NCBI GenBank assembly: GCA_903929755.1
Contig: CAIYVZ010000084.1
Location: forward strand, 57,860-121,859
DNA from: an uncultured Acidobacteriia bacterium
Lineage (GTDB): Bacteria; Acidobacteriota; Terriglobia; Bryobacterales; Bryobacteraceae
Direction of reading: 5' to 3'
DNA: 64,000 nucleotides
Part shown: piece after piece, positions 25,550 to 34,801 of the stretch
Layout of the letters: each line of letters opens with the position of its first letter
How positions within the stretch are numbered: position 1 is the stretch's first letter
The notes under the pieces: model-generated
What the model was told of the DNA's origin: nothing
What the model saw: only the letters and a program-made list of their open reading frames with translations
The model's database searches: none
Program-made: the position numbers and the translations under genes

Positions 25550-26140
25550 TTATTCTGCTGCGGTTTCAGCTGTGGTTACAGCTGAGGTTTCAGCTGCGGT
25601 TTCAGCTGGCGATTCTGCCGTAACGACAGGCGCGCCGGGTGCCGGATGCTCCGGAACTACTACCACTGGCGGTGCTGCCGGAACTACTGGCGGCGCTGCT
25701 GCGGCGGGAACTCCAGGAGCTGCATGGGCCGCTACCTCACCGGCTCCACCCATCATCTGGGCTGCGAGTGACGGCTGCGGGGCTGGCGGCTGCGGACGAC
25801 GATGCGCACGCTTTTCACGCTCTTTTCTCCGCTTTTCAATCCGCTTCAGGCTCTCGTCAATGCGGACAGTCAGGAACTTGATCACCGAATCCTGCACGCG
25901 CAGGCGGCGTTCGAATTCCTTCACCAGCGTTGCTTCCGCCGTGAACTGCATCAAAACGTAGAATCCTTCCCGGTTCTTTTCCACCCGGTAGGCCAGACGT
26001 CTTTTTCCCCACTTATCGACTTTGTCGACCGTACCACCAGCTTTGGTGATATTGCCCGACAACTGTTCGATGAGCTGGTCGATCTCTTCTTCCGTTGCAT
26101 CGGGTTTAACGATGAACAGATTTTCGTAGATTCTCATCAT
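25550..26140 (-). CDS. rpsF: 30S ribosomal protein S6 with long Ala/Pro-rich C-terminal tail
   Basis: The ferredoxin-like S6 core occupies residues 1 to about 95 ([25 protein letters not shown] ... [26 protein letters not shown]). After it comes a basic linker ([19 protein letters not shown]) and then about 75 residues of low complexity made of Ala, Pro and Val, ending in TAET-type repeats ([18 protein letters not shown]). Total 196 residues, against about 95-135 for most S6. Two ATG codons are adjacent; the second, at 26137, gives the standard MRIYE start and better spacing from AGAGGA. The tail is probably disordered. First of the S6-S18-L9 set. Confidence 0.95.
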   Translation of the reverse strand: MMRIYENLFIVKPDATEEEIDQLIEQLSGNITKAGGTVDKVDKWGKRRLAYRVEKNREGFYVLMQFTAEATLVKEFERRLRVQDSVIKFLTVRIDESLKRIEKRRKEREKRAHRRPQPPAPQPSLAAQMMGGAGEVAAHAAPGVPAAAAPPVVPAAPPVVVVPEHPAPGAPVVTAESPAETAAETSAVTTAETAAE

Positions 26141-26191
26141 TCCTCTTTGGTGTTGGCTCTGGGCGCGACGGTTATTGTCCGGACCTGCCCG

Positions 26192-26761
26192 TTAGGGCTG
26201 GGTTCCGTTAAAACCGGTCATGGACTTTTCGACGCCTTCGGCGATTATGGATTCCGTTGCATCAGCCGCAAAGCTGATGAACTTCTCCAGCGTTTCATTT
26301 TGCTGTCGCGAAAATCCCGACAGCAGGTAATCCGCCCCGGACTGCAGCGGATGGCCGGGGTGCACCCCCAACCGAACCCGGGCGAATTCTCCCGAGCCAA
26401 GCTTTGCGATTACGTCCTTCGCTCCGTTATGCCCCGCCGGCGAGCCTTTCGGCCTCACTCGCAGCGAACCCCACGGAAGATCCAGTTCGTCGTACACCAG
26501 AACCAGATCCTGAAGTGCAATCTCGTTTTTGTCCATCAGTGACTTGACCGCGATTCCGCTCAGATTCATGAACGTCTGCGGTTTCGCCAGCAAGACCGGT
26601 TTGCCTGCTATCGTTCCCTGGCCGATCACCGCCTGACACTCTTTCCGCGTCATCCGGATGCCGTGCCGGGCGGCGAGCATCTCCACCACCAGAAACCCCA
26701 AATTATGGGGCGTAGCAGCGTAACGCTCGCCGGGATTCCCGAGACCGGCCACAAGGAACAT
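26192..26761 (-). CDS. pth: Peptidyl-tRNA hydrolase
   Basis: 189 residues, usual length. Releases tRNA from prematurely dropped peptidyl-tRNA. Active-site residues are present: N9 in GLGNPG, H19 in TPHNLGF and the Asp in LVYDELDLP, with the substrate loop KPQTFMNLSG and RLGVHPGHP. Six bases after the rplY stop, an arrangement (rplY/ctc then pth) common to many bacteria. Confidence 0.97.
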   Translation of the reverse strand: MFLVAGLGNPGERYAATPHNLGFLVVEMLAARHGIRMTRKECQAVIGQGTIAGKPVLLAKPQTFMNLSGIAVKSLMDKNEIALQDLVLVYDELDLPWGSLRVRPKGSPAGHNGAKDVIAKLGSGEFARVRLGVHPGHPLQSGADYLLSGFSRQQNETLEKFISFAADATESIIAEGVEKSMTGFNGTQP

Positions 26762-26767
26762 TACAAG

Positions 26768-27430
26768 CTACTTCTTTTTCGCGGGGGCGGCAGCGGCGGC
26801 GGGCTCTTCCTTCTTGCCCTTCTTCACCACTTCCGGCTCGGCCTTCCCATCGGCGGCCGCAGCTTCTTCCTTCATGCCAACCACGTGCGCCACAACCGCG
26901 TCGCCCGGTGTCAGAATACGGACGCCCGGCTTCACCGGCAGGTCGCTCACGCGGATGCCGCTGCCAATCATCAGTTCCGTAACGCTCACTTCGTAGTCCG
27001 TCGGAATGTCGTCCGGAACGCACTCGATTTCAATCGAACGCGTAACCACGTCAAGAATACCGCCCTGCTGTTTTACGCCCTTCGCTTCGCCCGTCGTGTG
27101 GATCGGGATGGAAACGCGGAGCTTGCGGGTCAAATCGATGCGGCGCAGATCAACGTGCAACAGGTGGCCCTTTACCGGGTCAAACTGCTCGTCTGCCAGA
27201 ATCACAGGCGTGCGTTCCACACCTTCCACGTCCACGTCGAAAATGGAGTTGTGGCCGCTCTTGCTGCGCATGATGCGGGTGATATCTTTCGGGTTAACCG
27301 AAATCGGTACCGGTTCCTTGAACGCGCCGTAAATCACGGCCGGGATCTTGCCGGACACGCGCAGACGGCGTGCTTCATTTTTTCCCCGGCTGGAACGTGC
27401 AATGGCCGGTACTACTGTATCTGTTCTCAA
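26768..27430 (-). CDS. rplY: 50S ribosomal protein L25/general stress protein Ctc
   Basis: 220 residues, the long (Ctc/TL5) form: a 5S-rRNA-binding N-terminal domain (ARSSRGKNEARRLRVSGKIPAVIYG), the GHLLHVDLRRIDLTRKLRVSIPIH segment, then the C-terminal domain (VSVTELMIGSGIRVSDLPVKPGVRILTPGDAVVAHVV) and a Lys/Ala tail. The start is a TTG at 27430, supported by AAGGAG seven bases upstream. First gene of the operon; the divergent truA begins 145 bases away. Confidence 0.95.
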   Translation of the reverse strand: MRTDTVVPAIARSSRGKNEARRLRVSGKIPAVIYGAFKEPVPISVNPKDITRIMRSKSGHNSIFDVDVEGVERTPVILADEQFDPVKGHLLHVDLRRIDLTRKLRVSIPIHTTGEAKGVKQQGGILDVVTRSIEIECVPDDIPTDYEVSVTELMIGSGIRVSDLPVKPGVRILTPGDAVVAHVVGMKEEAAAADGKAEPEVVKKGKKEEPAAAAAPAKKK

Positions 27431-27437
27431 GTGCTTT

Positions 27438-27443
27438 CTCCTT
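27438..27443 (-). promoter_or_regulatory. Shine-Dalgarno site fixing the TTG start of rplY
   Basis: On the minus strand this is AAGGAG, seven bases before TTG at 27430. No ATG or GTG in the same frame has a comparable site, so the TTG is accepted as the initiation codon. Confidence 0.7.
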
Positions 27444-27575
27444 AGCGCAAGTCCGTTTCAGGGATGCCCGTAAATTCCGGGTCCCCGATGCGTGGGTTGC
27501 GGTTATAACCTGTTTTGTTCCTGAATCCGCCCGTCCGTTTAAGGACGCTGGAGCCCGAATCTATGAGTTTAGCAT

Positions 27576-28385
27576 GTGATCGGCTATTCTGACCTCTTGG
27601 AAGAGACTCCCGAAACCCCGCCTGAAACTGTCGCAACCGACACCGAGACTCTTCAGCCCCTTATCCGCCGCCGCATCCGCATTACCGTTGCGTACGATGG
27701 CACGGAATACCACGGCTGGCAGATACAACCCGGCTTCGCCACCATCCAGGGCGTGCTGGAAGAGATCGTCAGCGGCATTGAAGGCGCCCCCGTTCATGTC
27801 GCCGGTTCCGGTCGCACCGACGCCGGCGTCCACGCCCTCGCGCAGGTAGCTGCTTTCAGCCTCACCAACCGCATCCCCCCGGAGAATCTCAAAAAGGCGA
27901 TCAATCGTCTGCTCCCCCCCGCCATCCGTATTCACAACGTGGAAGAGGTTCACGCCGACTTCCACCCCCGCTTCGACTCCCACGCCAAGACCTACTGCTA
28001 CACCATGTATCGCGCCGAAATCTGTCCGCCTTTCGATTCCCGCTACGTCCACCACCACCCTTATCCCCTGAATGAGGCCTGGATGAGTCTCGCCGCCGCG
28101 TGCTTCATTGGCCGTCACGACTTCCGGCCCTTTGCGGCTAAAGACGAGCGTTACATCCGGGGCCAGTCCACCGTTCGGACCATTTTTAGCTCCCACCTCC
28201 GGCGCGAAGGCGACCGTCTCATCTACACCGTTCGCGGCAGCGGATTTTTGAAACATATGGTCCGAAATATCGCCGGAACCCTCATCGAGTGTGGTCGCGG
28301 AAACTTGCCCCACAACATGTTGCCGCATAAGTCCGGCCAGACTGCGCCCTCACGGGGCCTCACGCTGATCAGCGTTGAGTATTAG
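27576..28385 (+). CDS. truA: tRNA pseudouridine(38-40) synthase TruA
   Basis: 269 residues. The catalytic Asp is in AGSGRTDAGVHALAQ; the family start RIRITVAYDGTEYHGWQIQPGFATIQGVLEE begins at about residue 33, so there is a 30-residue acidic N-terminal extension (LLEETPETPPETVATDTETLQP). The start is a GTG at 27576; an ATG three bases earlier is followed immediately by TGA. Later motifs HHPYPLNE, GRHDFRPF and GFLKHMVRNIAGTL are complete. Modifies uridines in the tRNA anticodon arm. Divergent from rplY. Confidence 0.95.
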   Translation: MIGYSDLLEETPETPPETVATDTETLQPLIRRRIRITVAYDGTEYHGWQIQPGFATIQGVLEEIVSGIEGAPVHVAGSGRTDAGVHALAQVAAFSLTNRIPPENLKKAINRLLPPAIRIHNVEEVHADFHPRFDSHAKTYCYTMYRAEICPPFDSRYVHHHPYPLNEAWMSLAAACFIGRHDFRPFAAKDERYIRGQSTVRTIFSSHLRREGDRLIYTVRGSGFLKHMVRNIAGTLIECGRGNLPHNMLPHKSGQTAPSRGLTLISVEY

Positions 28386-28499
28386 ACCTGTCCAGGGCTG
28401 CGATCCGCCTGTTGGGCCATTCCGTACCCCCCGCCCGAAGCGTCCCCCTCCCTTGTTTCCGCAGAGTTACAAACCCCAATACCGTGTTACGCTGGACCC

Positions 28500-29048
28500 G
28501 TGCCCGCCCTCTACGATCTTGATCCCGGTCCCGATACCCCGGAAGTAGTACGTTGCATCGTTGAGATCCCCCAACATTCCGCCAATAAGTACGAATATGA
28601 CGGTAAACTGGGCGTGTTTCGTCTGGACCGCGCGCTCTATTCGCCGCTCCATTACCCCGGTGATTACGGCTTTATCCCCGGTACCCTGGCTGACGACCAC
28701 GATCCCCTCGATTGCCTCGTTCTCGTGCAGCAGCCCAGCTTCCCCGGCGTTCTGATTGAGGTTCGCCCCGTCGGCGTCCTCAACATGGTCGATGGCACAG
28801 AGTCAGACCAGAAAATCCTCGCGGTCCCCACCCGCAACCCCCGTTACGACCAGATCCACACCATGGATCAGATCTTCCCCCACGTTCGTCGCGAGATTGA
28901 GCACTTCTTCTCCATCTACAAGGAACTTGAGGGCAAGGTGACCACCATGACCGGCTGGGGCGGCCCCGCCGAAGCTCGTCGCGCCATCATGGATTGCCGC
29001 CAGCGCTATCTTGATATCCGCGCCGCCGAAGCTGCCGAAAACGCCTAG
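28500..29048 (+). CDS. ppa: Inorganic pyrophosphatase
   Basis: 182 residues from a GTG start. Family I (soluble, magnesium-dependent) pyrophosphatase: HSANKYEYDGKLGVFRLDR, PGDYGFIPGT, and the metal signature DHDPLDCLVL, with later DQKILAVP and HFFSIYKELEG. Removes pyrophosphate from biosynthetic reactions in the cytoplasm. It follows truA by 114 bases. Confidence 0.96.
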   Translation: MPALYDLDPGPDTPEVVRCIVEIPQHSANKYEYDGKLGVFRLDRALYSPLHYPGDYGFIPGTLADDHDPLDCLVLVQQPSFPGVLIEVRPVGVLNMVDGTESDQKILAVPTRNPRYDQIHTMDQIFPHVRREIEHFFSIYKELEGKVTTMTGWGGPAEARRAIMDCRQRYLDIRAAEAAENA

Positions 29049-29069
29049 CGTCGCGTCATCGCCCCGGGC

Positions 29070-30203
29070 CTATCGAACGCGTTTGCCTTCCAGGTAAACC
29101 GCTTCGATTTCTATGTTTCCATCGTTCAGGCGGAAGGCAACTATGTCGCCGCTGTCGCCTTCCGCAATGCCCCTCTTATGGCCTTCGAGGTTGATCAGGC
29201 GAGAGGGGTTCACCGTTGCGGTGGCGATTGCCTGCGGGAGCGTCAGCCCACCCAGGGAAATCATCCTGGCCACTCCGTCATTCATCTTCAGGGCCGATCC
29301 TGCCAGCTTGTCGGTTCCGGCAAGGACCACCCGCCCGTCTGCGGTCAGGTCGGCATCCTGTTCGCCCAGGCGGTAGCGTCCCGGTGTGGCTCCTGCGGGG
29401 GCCGAGGCGTCCGTCACCAGGATCGCACGCGCCGGCGTCTTCGCGCGAAGGGCGCTCTGCAGGAAAGCCTTACCTAAATGGATACCGTCCGCGATGAAGC
29501 TGGCGCTCAGGCGGTCCTCCGCCAGCTGGTCCCAAATGTAGTTGGGGTGCCGCCGCATATTCTGGTGGGCTCCGTTGCCAAGGTGCGTGGAAAGTGTGGC
29601 TCCGGCATCCACGGCGGCGCGGATCTGGTCGGCACTGGCTCCCGTGTGGCCGATCGAGACAGTCACGCCATCGGCGGCCACGGTCGCAATCCATGCGGCA
29701 GCTTCAGGCCAGTGCGGGGAGATCGTCACCACGCGGATTTGATGGGCCGTGGCGTCCTGCCAGCCACGGTATTCATCCACAGAAGGTGGCCGAACCCAGC
29801 GGGCGGGGTGCGCCCCCCGGGGACCGTCTTCGGGGCCGATGTACGGACCTTCCACGTGGAACCCGGCGATCGCGTGTCCATGCTCCACTTCCAGTTGGGC
29901 TCGGCGCAGATTGCGGAGGCAGCCAAGCATCTCGTCGGCTCCGCCGGTGATCACCGTGGGCAGGCAGCGCGTCACGCCGGTCTGCAGAATTGCGTCCAGC
30001 GCTCGGGCCAGATCCGGGAGCGCCGCTTCGGGATCGTTGAAATCGATCCCCAGGAAGCCGTTGATTTGGATATCGACGAAGCCCGGTGAAAGGTAGACCG
30101 GGTCCGCAGCAGTGTCCGGAATTTCGTGAACATTCGAAATCGTACGCGAGAAAGAAACTTCAATAGTTTGCCCTGTTAGGGCGCTGCTGCCGGAACAAAT
30201 CAC
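29070..30203 (-). CDS. nagA: N-acetylglucosamine-6-phosphate deacetylase
   Basis: 377 residues from a GTG at 30203 with GGAG before it. Amidohydrolase-fold enzyme removing acetate from GlcNAc-6-phosphate in amino-sugar recycling. The sequence has SPGFVDIQINGFLGIDFND, where Q-x-N replaces the usual H-x-H exactly as in Escherichia coli NagA, then HVEGPYI, SIGHTGA, THLGNGAH and the catalytic Asp in VTDASAPAG. No nagB or transport gene is adjacent, so it is a solitary copy. It converges on ppa with a 21-base gap. Confidence 0.93.
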   Translation of the reverse strand: MICSGSSALTGQTIEVSFSRTISNVHEIPDTAADPVYLSPGFVDIQINGFLGIDFNDPEAALPDLARALDAILQTGVTRCLPTVITGGADEMLGCLRNLRRAQLEVEHGHAIAGFHVEGPYIGPEDGPRGAHPARWVRPPSVDEYRGWQDATAHQIRVVTISPHWPEAAAWIATVAADGVTVSIGHTGASADQIRAAVDAGATLSTHLGNGAHQNMRRHPNYIWDQLAEDRLSASFIADGIHLGKAFLQSALRAKTPARAILVTDASAPAGATPGRYRLGEQDADLTADGRVVLAGTDKLAGSALKMNDGVARMISLGGLTLPQAIATATVNPSRLINLEGHKRGIAEGDSGDIVAFRLNDGNIEIEAVYLEGKRVR

Positions 30204-30554
30204 AGGCTCTCCGTTTTATCCACAGGTTTTGAACAGTGAGGCCACAGGATACCCACTCTAAGTCCTTGATTCCGTGGGGCAAGAAAGCTGTTGAAATCCC
30301 TGCGGAGAAGGGTGGATTGCACTGGCCAAACACCTCCTCTTCACGTTACAACAGAAGGACGGATTGGCTGGCGCGTGACTCCGCCGGATGACCTCGGGGG
30401 AGGTAGCCGTTGAGGGGGTCGCGCGCACAGTCGTCTGGTTCTGTACTATCCCCTTCCCAAAAAATCTGCATATACCCGCTACAAATCCCGGTGGCGTTTG
30501 GGTTATACTCTTGGCTGGACGTTCAGAATGAACTTTCCACTGGAGAATACAATC
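30204..30554. other. Intergenic region, 351 bp, no gene recognised
   Basis: Lies between the divergent nagA and a small secreted-protein gene, so it should hold both promoters. A TATACT (around 30503) resembles a -10 box but has no clear -35 partner. Reading frames here have no signal peptide, ribosome site or family pattern. A GGAGA at 30542-30546 serves the downstream ATG at 30555. Confidence 0.4.
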
Positions 30555-30854
30555 ATGAAAACAGTAACGGCGTTGACAGCTATGTTCCTCGGTCTGGCGG
30601 TTAGTTCTTTCGCGGCCGATTTCAAAGGTTTCGTGCAGGATGAGAGCTGCTCCACCAAGCCCGCCATGAAGGACAACGCGGCTTGCGCAAAGAAATGCAT
30701 CGATGGCGGCCAGAAGGCTGTCCTCGTGACGCCCGACGGCAAGATCTACAAGATTGCCGATCAGGACAAGGTTAAGGCGCACGCCGGCCACAACGTCACC
30801 ATCACCGGCAAGCTGGATGGCGAAACCCTCTCCGTCGAAAAAGTAACCATGTAA
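30555..30854 (+). CDS. Small secreted cysteine-containing protein, unknown
   Basis: 99 residues with a signal peptide (MKTVTALTAMFLGLAVSSFAA). The mature part is short: FKGFVQDESCSTKPAMKDNAACAKKCIDGGQKAVLVTPDGKIYKIADQDKVKAHAGHNVTITGKLDGETLSVEKVTM, with three Cys in a CSTK...CAKKC arrangement and an OB-like series of strands. Proteins of this size and pattern are common in Acidobacteria and have no known role. The ATG at 30555 is chosen because of the signal peptide and GGAGA nine bases upstream. A terminator follows. Confidence 0.85.
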   Translation: MKTVTALTAMFLGLAVSSFAADFKGFVQDESCSTKPAMKDNAACAKKCIDGGQKAVLVTPDGKIYKIADQDKVKAHAGHNVTITGKLDGETLSVEKVTM

Positions 30855-30895
30855 TTGCGCGGGGACCGTCTGGTCTCCACGTAGTTCAGAATTGA

Positions 30896-30926
30896 AGCCG
30901 TCGCTGGTCCAGCGGCGGCTTTTTTT
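30896..30926 (+). terminator. Intrinsic terminator
   Basis: A 10-bp stem with one G-T pair (agccgtcgct at 30896-30905, agcggcggct at 30911-30920) and a 5-base loop, then six T. Ends the small secreted-protein gene. Confidence 0.85.
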
Positions 30927-31257
30927 CGTTCCTCTCCCCAGCGTAGCGACGTTTTGCGGCGCGGCCTGCCAGAACTTGCGGTGGCACCATTCTACTGTCT
31001 TACCGCGGGAATTGGCACCTTGACCACACCCTCCGTATTCGTGATATTTCCCCCACGGTCTTATTTCAGAGCGAGCTGTTTATTGCTGATTTCATCGCGG
31101 AGAATGCCAGAACGGTTCCCCGCCATACGTGATATATTCATAATCTATAATCTCGCGCGCCCATCGGGGTCTGTGGGCAAGGGTCTGCGGTTATATATTC
31201 TTGCCCTCTGTCGGTTCGCCCGAGATTAAGTCCACGTAACGAAAGGGTTGAAATTTA
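30927..31257. other. Intergenic region before the second Oar-like receptor, 331 bp
   Basis: A reading frame of 91 codons at 30954-31229 has no ribosome site and no family pattern and was rejected. The stretch around 31125-31165 is unusually AT rich (cgtgatatattcataatctataatctc), with TATAAT-like hexamers, so the receptor promoter probably lies there, with a leader of about 100 bases. Confidence 0.4.
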
Positions 31258-34200
31258 ATGAAGTTGCTCAGTCGAGCCTTGTTCGGGGGCGTGTTTCTGG
31301 CCGTATTAGCCACCAATCTCCCCGCACAGTCTATTTATGGAACATTTACGGGGATCGTATCCGATCCCTCCCAGGCCGTGGTTGCGGACGCCAAAATCAC
31401 GCTCCGCGATGAGAACTCCGGTTCCAAACGCGAAACCAAAACCAACTCAGGTGGCTATTACACCTTCGCCTCTGTACCTCCTGGCGTCTACGAAATCGGC
31501 GTGGCTGCACCCGGCTTCGAACTCTACCGCAACACCGGCACCAAGCTGGGCGGCGGCGATAAAGTAAACGTCAATGTGGTCCTCAAGGTCGGGGCCACCA
31601 CCGAGACCGTCGTGGTTTCCGGTGATGTCGATCAGGTTGCCCTCGTGGATTCCGGCGAGAAAACCGAACGTCTCACCACCAGGGAACTCGAAAACTTCGT
31701 CCAGCTCGGCGCCAACGCCGCCGAGTTCATCAAGATCATGCCGGGCTTCGGCATCTCCAACGGCACCTCGAACTACGCCAACTACAACGGCCAGACCGTC
31801 GGTATCAACGGCAACGGTGGCGGTGGCAACCAGAGCCCCCTCAACGGCGCGTACTCCTATAACGGCCTGCCCGGCAATTCCCTCGACGTCACCGCCGACG
31901 GTGCGCACGTATCCGACCCCGGCTGCAACTGCGCTACTCCCGTCAACCCCAACTCGAACATGATTTCCGAGTTCAAGATCCAAATGTCGAACTTCAGCGC
32001 CGAAAGCCAAAAAGGCCCCGGCGTCATCAGTTCTGTCGCCAAGGGCGGCGGCAGCCAGTTCCACGGGTCAGCCTTTGCCACCTTCCGCAATGCCGCCCTC
32101 AACGCGAACGACTGGCTTTCCAACTTCAGCAAGGTCGCCAAGCCGGAGAACAAGTACTACTATCCAGGCATGAACCTGAGCGGCCCCGTGCTCCTCCCCG
32201 GAACCGGCTTCAACAAACACCGCGATAAGCTTTTCTTCTTCACTGGTTTCCAGTACTTCTACCAGGTTCTCGATACCGGTCTGCTTCGCGGCACCGTGCC
32301 CACGCCAGGCATGGTTGGTGGCGACTTCTCGCCCAACGAACTGGCCAAACTCGGTAACTTCACCTCGGCCAACCAGCCGCCTTCCCCCATCAACGCCAAA
32401 AATTTGGCCCTGTATCCTGGTGGCATTCTGCCCCAGTCCATCCTCGATCCCAACATGCAGGCCATGATGCGCCTCCTCCCGAAAGCTAACGCCAACCCGA
32501 ACTCGAACGGTGGCTACAACTGGGTCGATGATCTGCACTTCAACCAGAACAGCTTCCAGTCCATGTCGCGCATCGACTACAGCTTCAGTGACAACACCAA
32601 GCTCTATGTCCGCTACAACGGCCAGCGCGAAGTCCAGCTCTTCCCCATCGGCCTCTGGTCATCGGCCACCAATCAGGCGCCCTACCCGTCAGCCGTCCAG
32701 GGTAAGAACCGCTCGGATTCCGTTACCGCCTCTCTCACCCATGTCTTCAACACCTCCATGACCAACGAGGCTGTCTTCGGTTACACCTTCATCGGGTTCC
32801 CCAACGTCTTCGAGAATCCCGATGCAGTAGACCGCTCCAAAGTCGGTTTCAACTACAAGGGCCTGTTTAAAAACGGCGTCCCGCAGATTCCGAACATGAC
32901 CGGCAGCGGTGAAACCATTCCCCTCTCCAATCAGGGCGGTTTCAACGTCGGCGGTCCCGGACAGGGCCTTTACGCGAACAAGTACATGCCCAGCTTCAGC
33001 GATACGCTGACCAAGGTCTGGAGCACCCATACTGTCAAGGTCGGCATGTTCTGGGAACACATTCGCAACGCCCAGCCCGCCAGCAATGCCACGAATGGCG
33101 CGTTGAACTTCAACAACACCAACTCCAATTCGCTCGGCAATCCGTATGCAGATATGGCCACCGGTGTTCTGAACAGTTACGCAGAGACTTCCTTCAACCG
33201 TATTAACGATATTTCCTACAACACGCTCGAAGGCTTCGTTCAGGACAACTGGAAGATTACGAAGAAACTGACCCTGGAACTGGGGCTCCGCGTTACCCAC
33301 TTCACCCCGTGGGCTGACAACCTCGGCTTCGGCTTCTCCGTATTTGACTACTCAAAATACAACGCCAACTGCAAGCCGACCGACTACTGTGGTTTCCTCT
33401 GGAACAAGCGCGACTCGTCAGTCCCGCTTGGTGGCTTCCCCACCAACTCAGCGTTCTACCAGCCGCGTGTCGGCTTCGCCTATGGCCTTGACAGCAACAC
33501 CGTCATCCGCGGAGGTTGGGGCCGCTACTACTACCACTCCGGTCAGTTCACCACCGGCCTGAGCGTCTCCGCCGGCATGCAGACCGTTACTCTCACCAGC
33601 AATCAGGGTGGTCCGGCCAACAATCAGCCTTTGTTCGCCCGCATGCTCGATACCCAGACCTTCTCCACTCAGGCTCTGTCCACCGGCGCCGTCGATACAA
33701 AGGACGATAAGGACCCCAACACCGACAGCTACAGCCTTACCGTCTCTCGCCGTGTGCCGTTCTCGGGCCTCCTCGAAGCGTCATACGTTGGGAACCACAG
33801 CCGGCACCTCCTCAACCAGGCTGGCTTCGGCAGCGACATCAATATGGTTCCCGTCGGGGCCATGTTGTCCTCGAAGAATAGCGGCGTCGACCCCGGTACC
33901 CTCAACGCGAACAACTTCCGGCCCCTGGCTGGTTTCGCCGGGTTGCCGCTTTCCACCAACAACCTGTACGCCAACTACAACTCGTTCCAAACCAAGTACA
34001 CGCGTACCAAAGGCAACAAGATGTTCCTCGTGAACTACACCTGGGGCAAGGCTCTCGGCATCGTCAGTTCCACGCTGGATTCGTTCAATCTCAGGAACGA
34101 CTACGCCGAACAGGCCACCAACCGCAAGCACATCTTCAACGCCGCCTACTCTTACACCTTCGGGGCCTACTCGAAGAACAAGATCGTCGGCGGTCTCATC

Positions 34201-34728
34201 AACAGCTGGCAGCTCTCGGGCGTTACCCAGCTGCAGAGCGGCGTGAACCTGACCGGCCAGCGCGGCCAGAACTTCGCCATGAACCTGAATGGCGGGAAGA
34301 TCCCCGGCACCACGTTCAACATCAGCAACACGTCGCTGCTCGGTACCCCCAACATCCAGCTGAACCCCGTCCTGACCTGTGACCCGAGGAAAAACCTCCA
34401 GCCGCACCAGTTCATCAACGCCAGCTGCTTTGCCTTCCCCAACCAGGTCGGGCAAAACGGTGCCACCACGCTCCCCGCCATCTACGGCCCCGCCTACTTC
34501 AACTCGGATCTGGCTCTCTTCAAGAACTTCAACATCAACGAGAGACAGAAACTCCAGATCCGCATGAACGGCTACAACTTCCTGAACCACCCCCTGTGGT
34601 CATTCAACGGGTCGAACCTGACCCTTGGATACACCGCCGCTGGTGTTCTCAGCACCCCGCTGTTCGGCACCGTGACCACCAAACAGGGCCACCGGATCGT
34701 TCAGTTCGGTGTAACGTACCAGTTCTAA
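31258..34728 (+). CDS. TonB-dependent receptor, Oar-like, with carboxypeptidase-regulatory domain
   Basis: 1156 residues. Signal peptide (MKLLSRALFGGVFLAVLATNLPAQ), carboxypeptidase-regulatory-like domain at about 25-115 (YGTFTGIVSDPSQAVVADAKITLRDENSGSKRETKTNSGGYYTFASVPPGVYEIGV), plug region (EKTERLTTRELENFVQL ... ISSVAKGGGSQFHGSAF) and a long barrel ending VTYQF. The plug carries Gly/Asn-rich loops (GINGNGGGGNQ) and two Cys (GCNC). Same class as the receptor at 1987 but clearly a different paralogue. Outer-membrane uptake, substrate unknown. Followed by a strong terminator, then the TPR/cytochrome operon. Confidence 0.9.
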   Translation: MKLLSRALFGGVFLAVLATNLPAQSIYGTFTGIVSDPSQAVVADAKITLRDENSGSKRETKTNSGGYYTFASVPPGVYEIGVAAPGFELYRNTGTKLGGGDKVNVNVVLKVGATTETVVVSGDVDQVALVDSGEKTERLTTRELENFVQLGANAAEFIKIMPGFGISNGTSNYANYNGQTVGINGNGGGGNQSPLNGAYSYNGLPGNSLDVTADGAHVSDPGCNCATPVNPNSNMISEFKIQMSNFSAESQKGPGVISSVAKGGGSQFHGSAFATFRNAALNANDWLSNFSKVAKPENKYYYPGMNLSGPVLLPGTGFNKHRDKLFFFTGFQYFYQVLDTGLLRGTVPTPGMVGGDFSPNELAKLGNFTSANQPPSPINAKNLALYPGGILPQSILDPNMQAMMRLLPKANANPNSNGGYNWVDDLHFNQNSFQSMSRIDYSFSDNTKLYVRYNGQREVQLFPIGLWSSATNQAPYPSAVQGKNRSDSVTASLTHVFNTSMTNEAVFGYTFIGFPNVFENPDAVDRSKVGFNYKGLFKNGVPQIPNMTGSGETIPLSNQGGFNVGGPGQGLYANKYMPSFSDTLTKVWSTHTVKVGMFWEHIRNAQPASNATNGALNFNNTNSNSLGNPYADMATGVLNSYAETSFNRINDISYNTLEGFVQDNWKITKKLTLELGLRVTHFTPWADNLGFGFSVFDYSKYNANCKPTDYCGFLWNKRDSSVPLGGFPTNSAFYQPRVGFAYGLDSNTVIRGGWGRYYYHSGQFTTGLSVSAGMQTVTLTSNQGGPANNQPLFARMLDTQTFSTQALSTGAVDTKDDKDPNTDSYSLTVSRRVPFSGLLEASYVGNHSRHLLNQAGFGSDINMVPVGAMLSSKNSGVDPGTLNANNFRPLAGFAGLPLSTNNLYANYNSFQTKYTRTKGNKMFLVNYTWGKALGIVSSTLDSFNLRNDYAEQATNRKHIFNAAYSYTFGAYSKNKIVGGLINSWQLSGVTQLQSGVNLTGQRGQNFAMNLNGGKIPGTTFNISNTSLLGTPNIQLNPVLTCDPRKNLQPHQFINASCFAFPNQVGQNGATTLPAIYGPAYFNSDLALFKNFNINERQKLQIRMNGYNFLNHPLWSFNGSNLTLGYTAAGVLSTPLFGTVTTKQGHRIVQFGVTYQF

Positions 34729-34748
34729 CCAAACAACCAGCCACATCG

Positions 34749-34799
34749 AAGGGCCGCCCGCGTTCTGTACCTAAAGCGCGGGCGGCCCTTCGCCTTTTA
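34749..34799 (+). terminator. Intrinsic terminator after the second Oar-like receptor
   Basis: Perfect 14-bp stem (34749-34762 with 34777-34790), 14-base loop, then CGCCTTTT. It ends two bases before the next ATG, so the TPR gene either starts its transcript inside this region or depends on readthrough. Confidence 0.85.
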
Positions 34800-34801
34800 T
34801 C

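Noticed and set aside
30954..31229. Open frame of 91 codons before the second Oar-like receptor
   Set aside because: No ribosome site, no signal pattern and strongly unusual composition for a protein.
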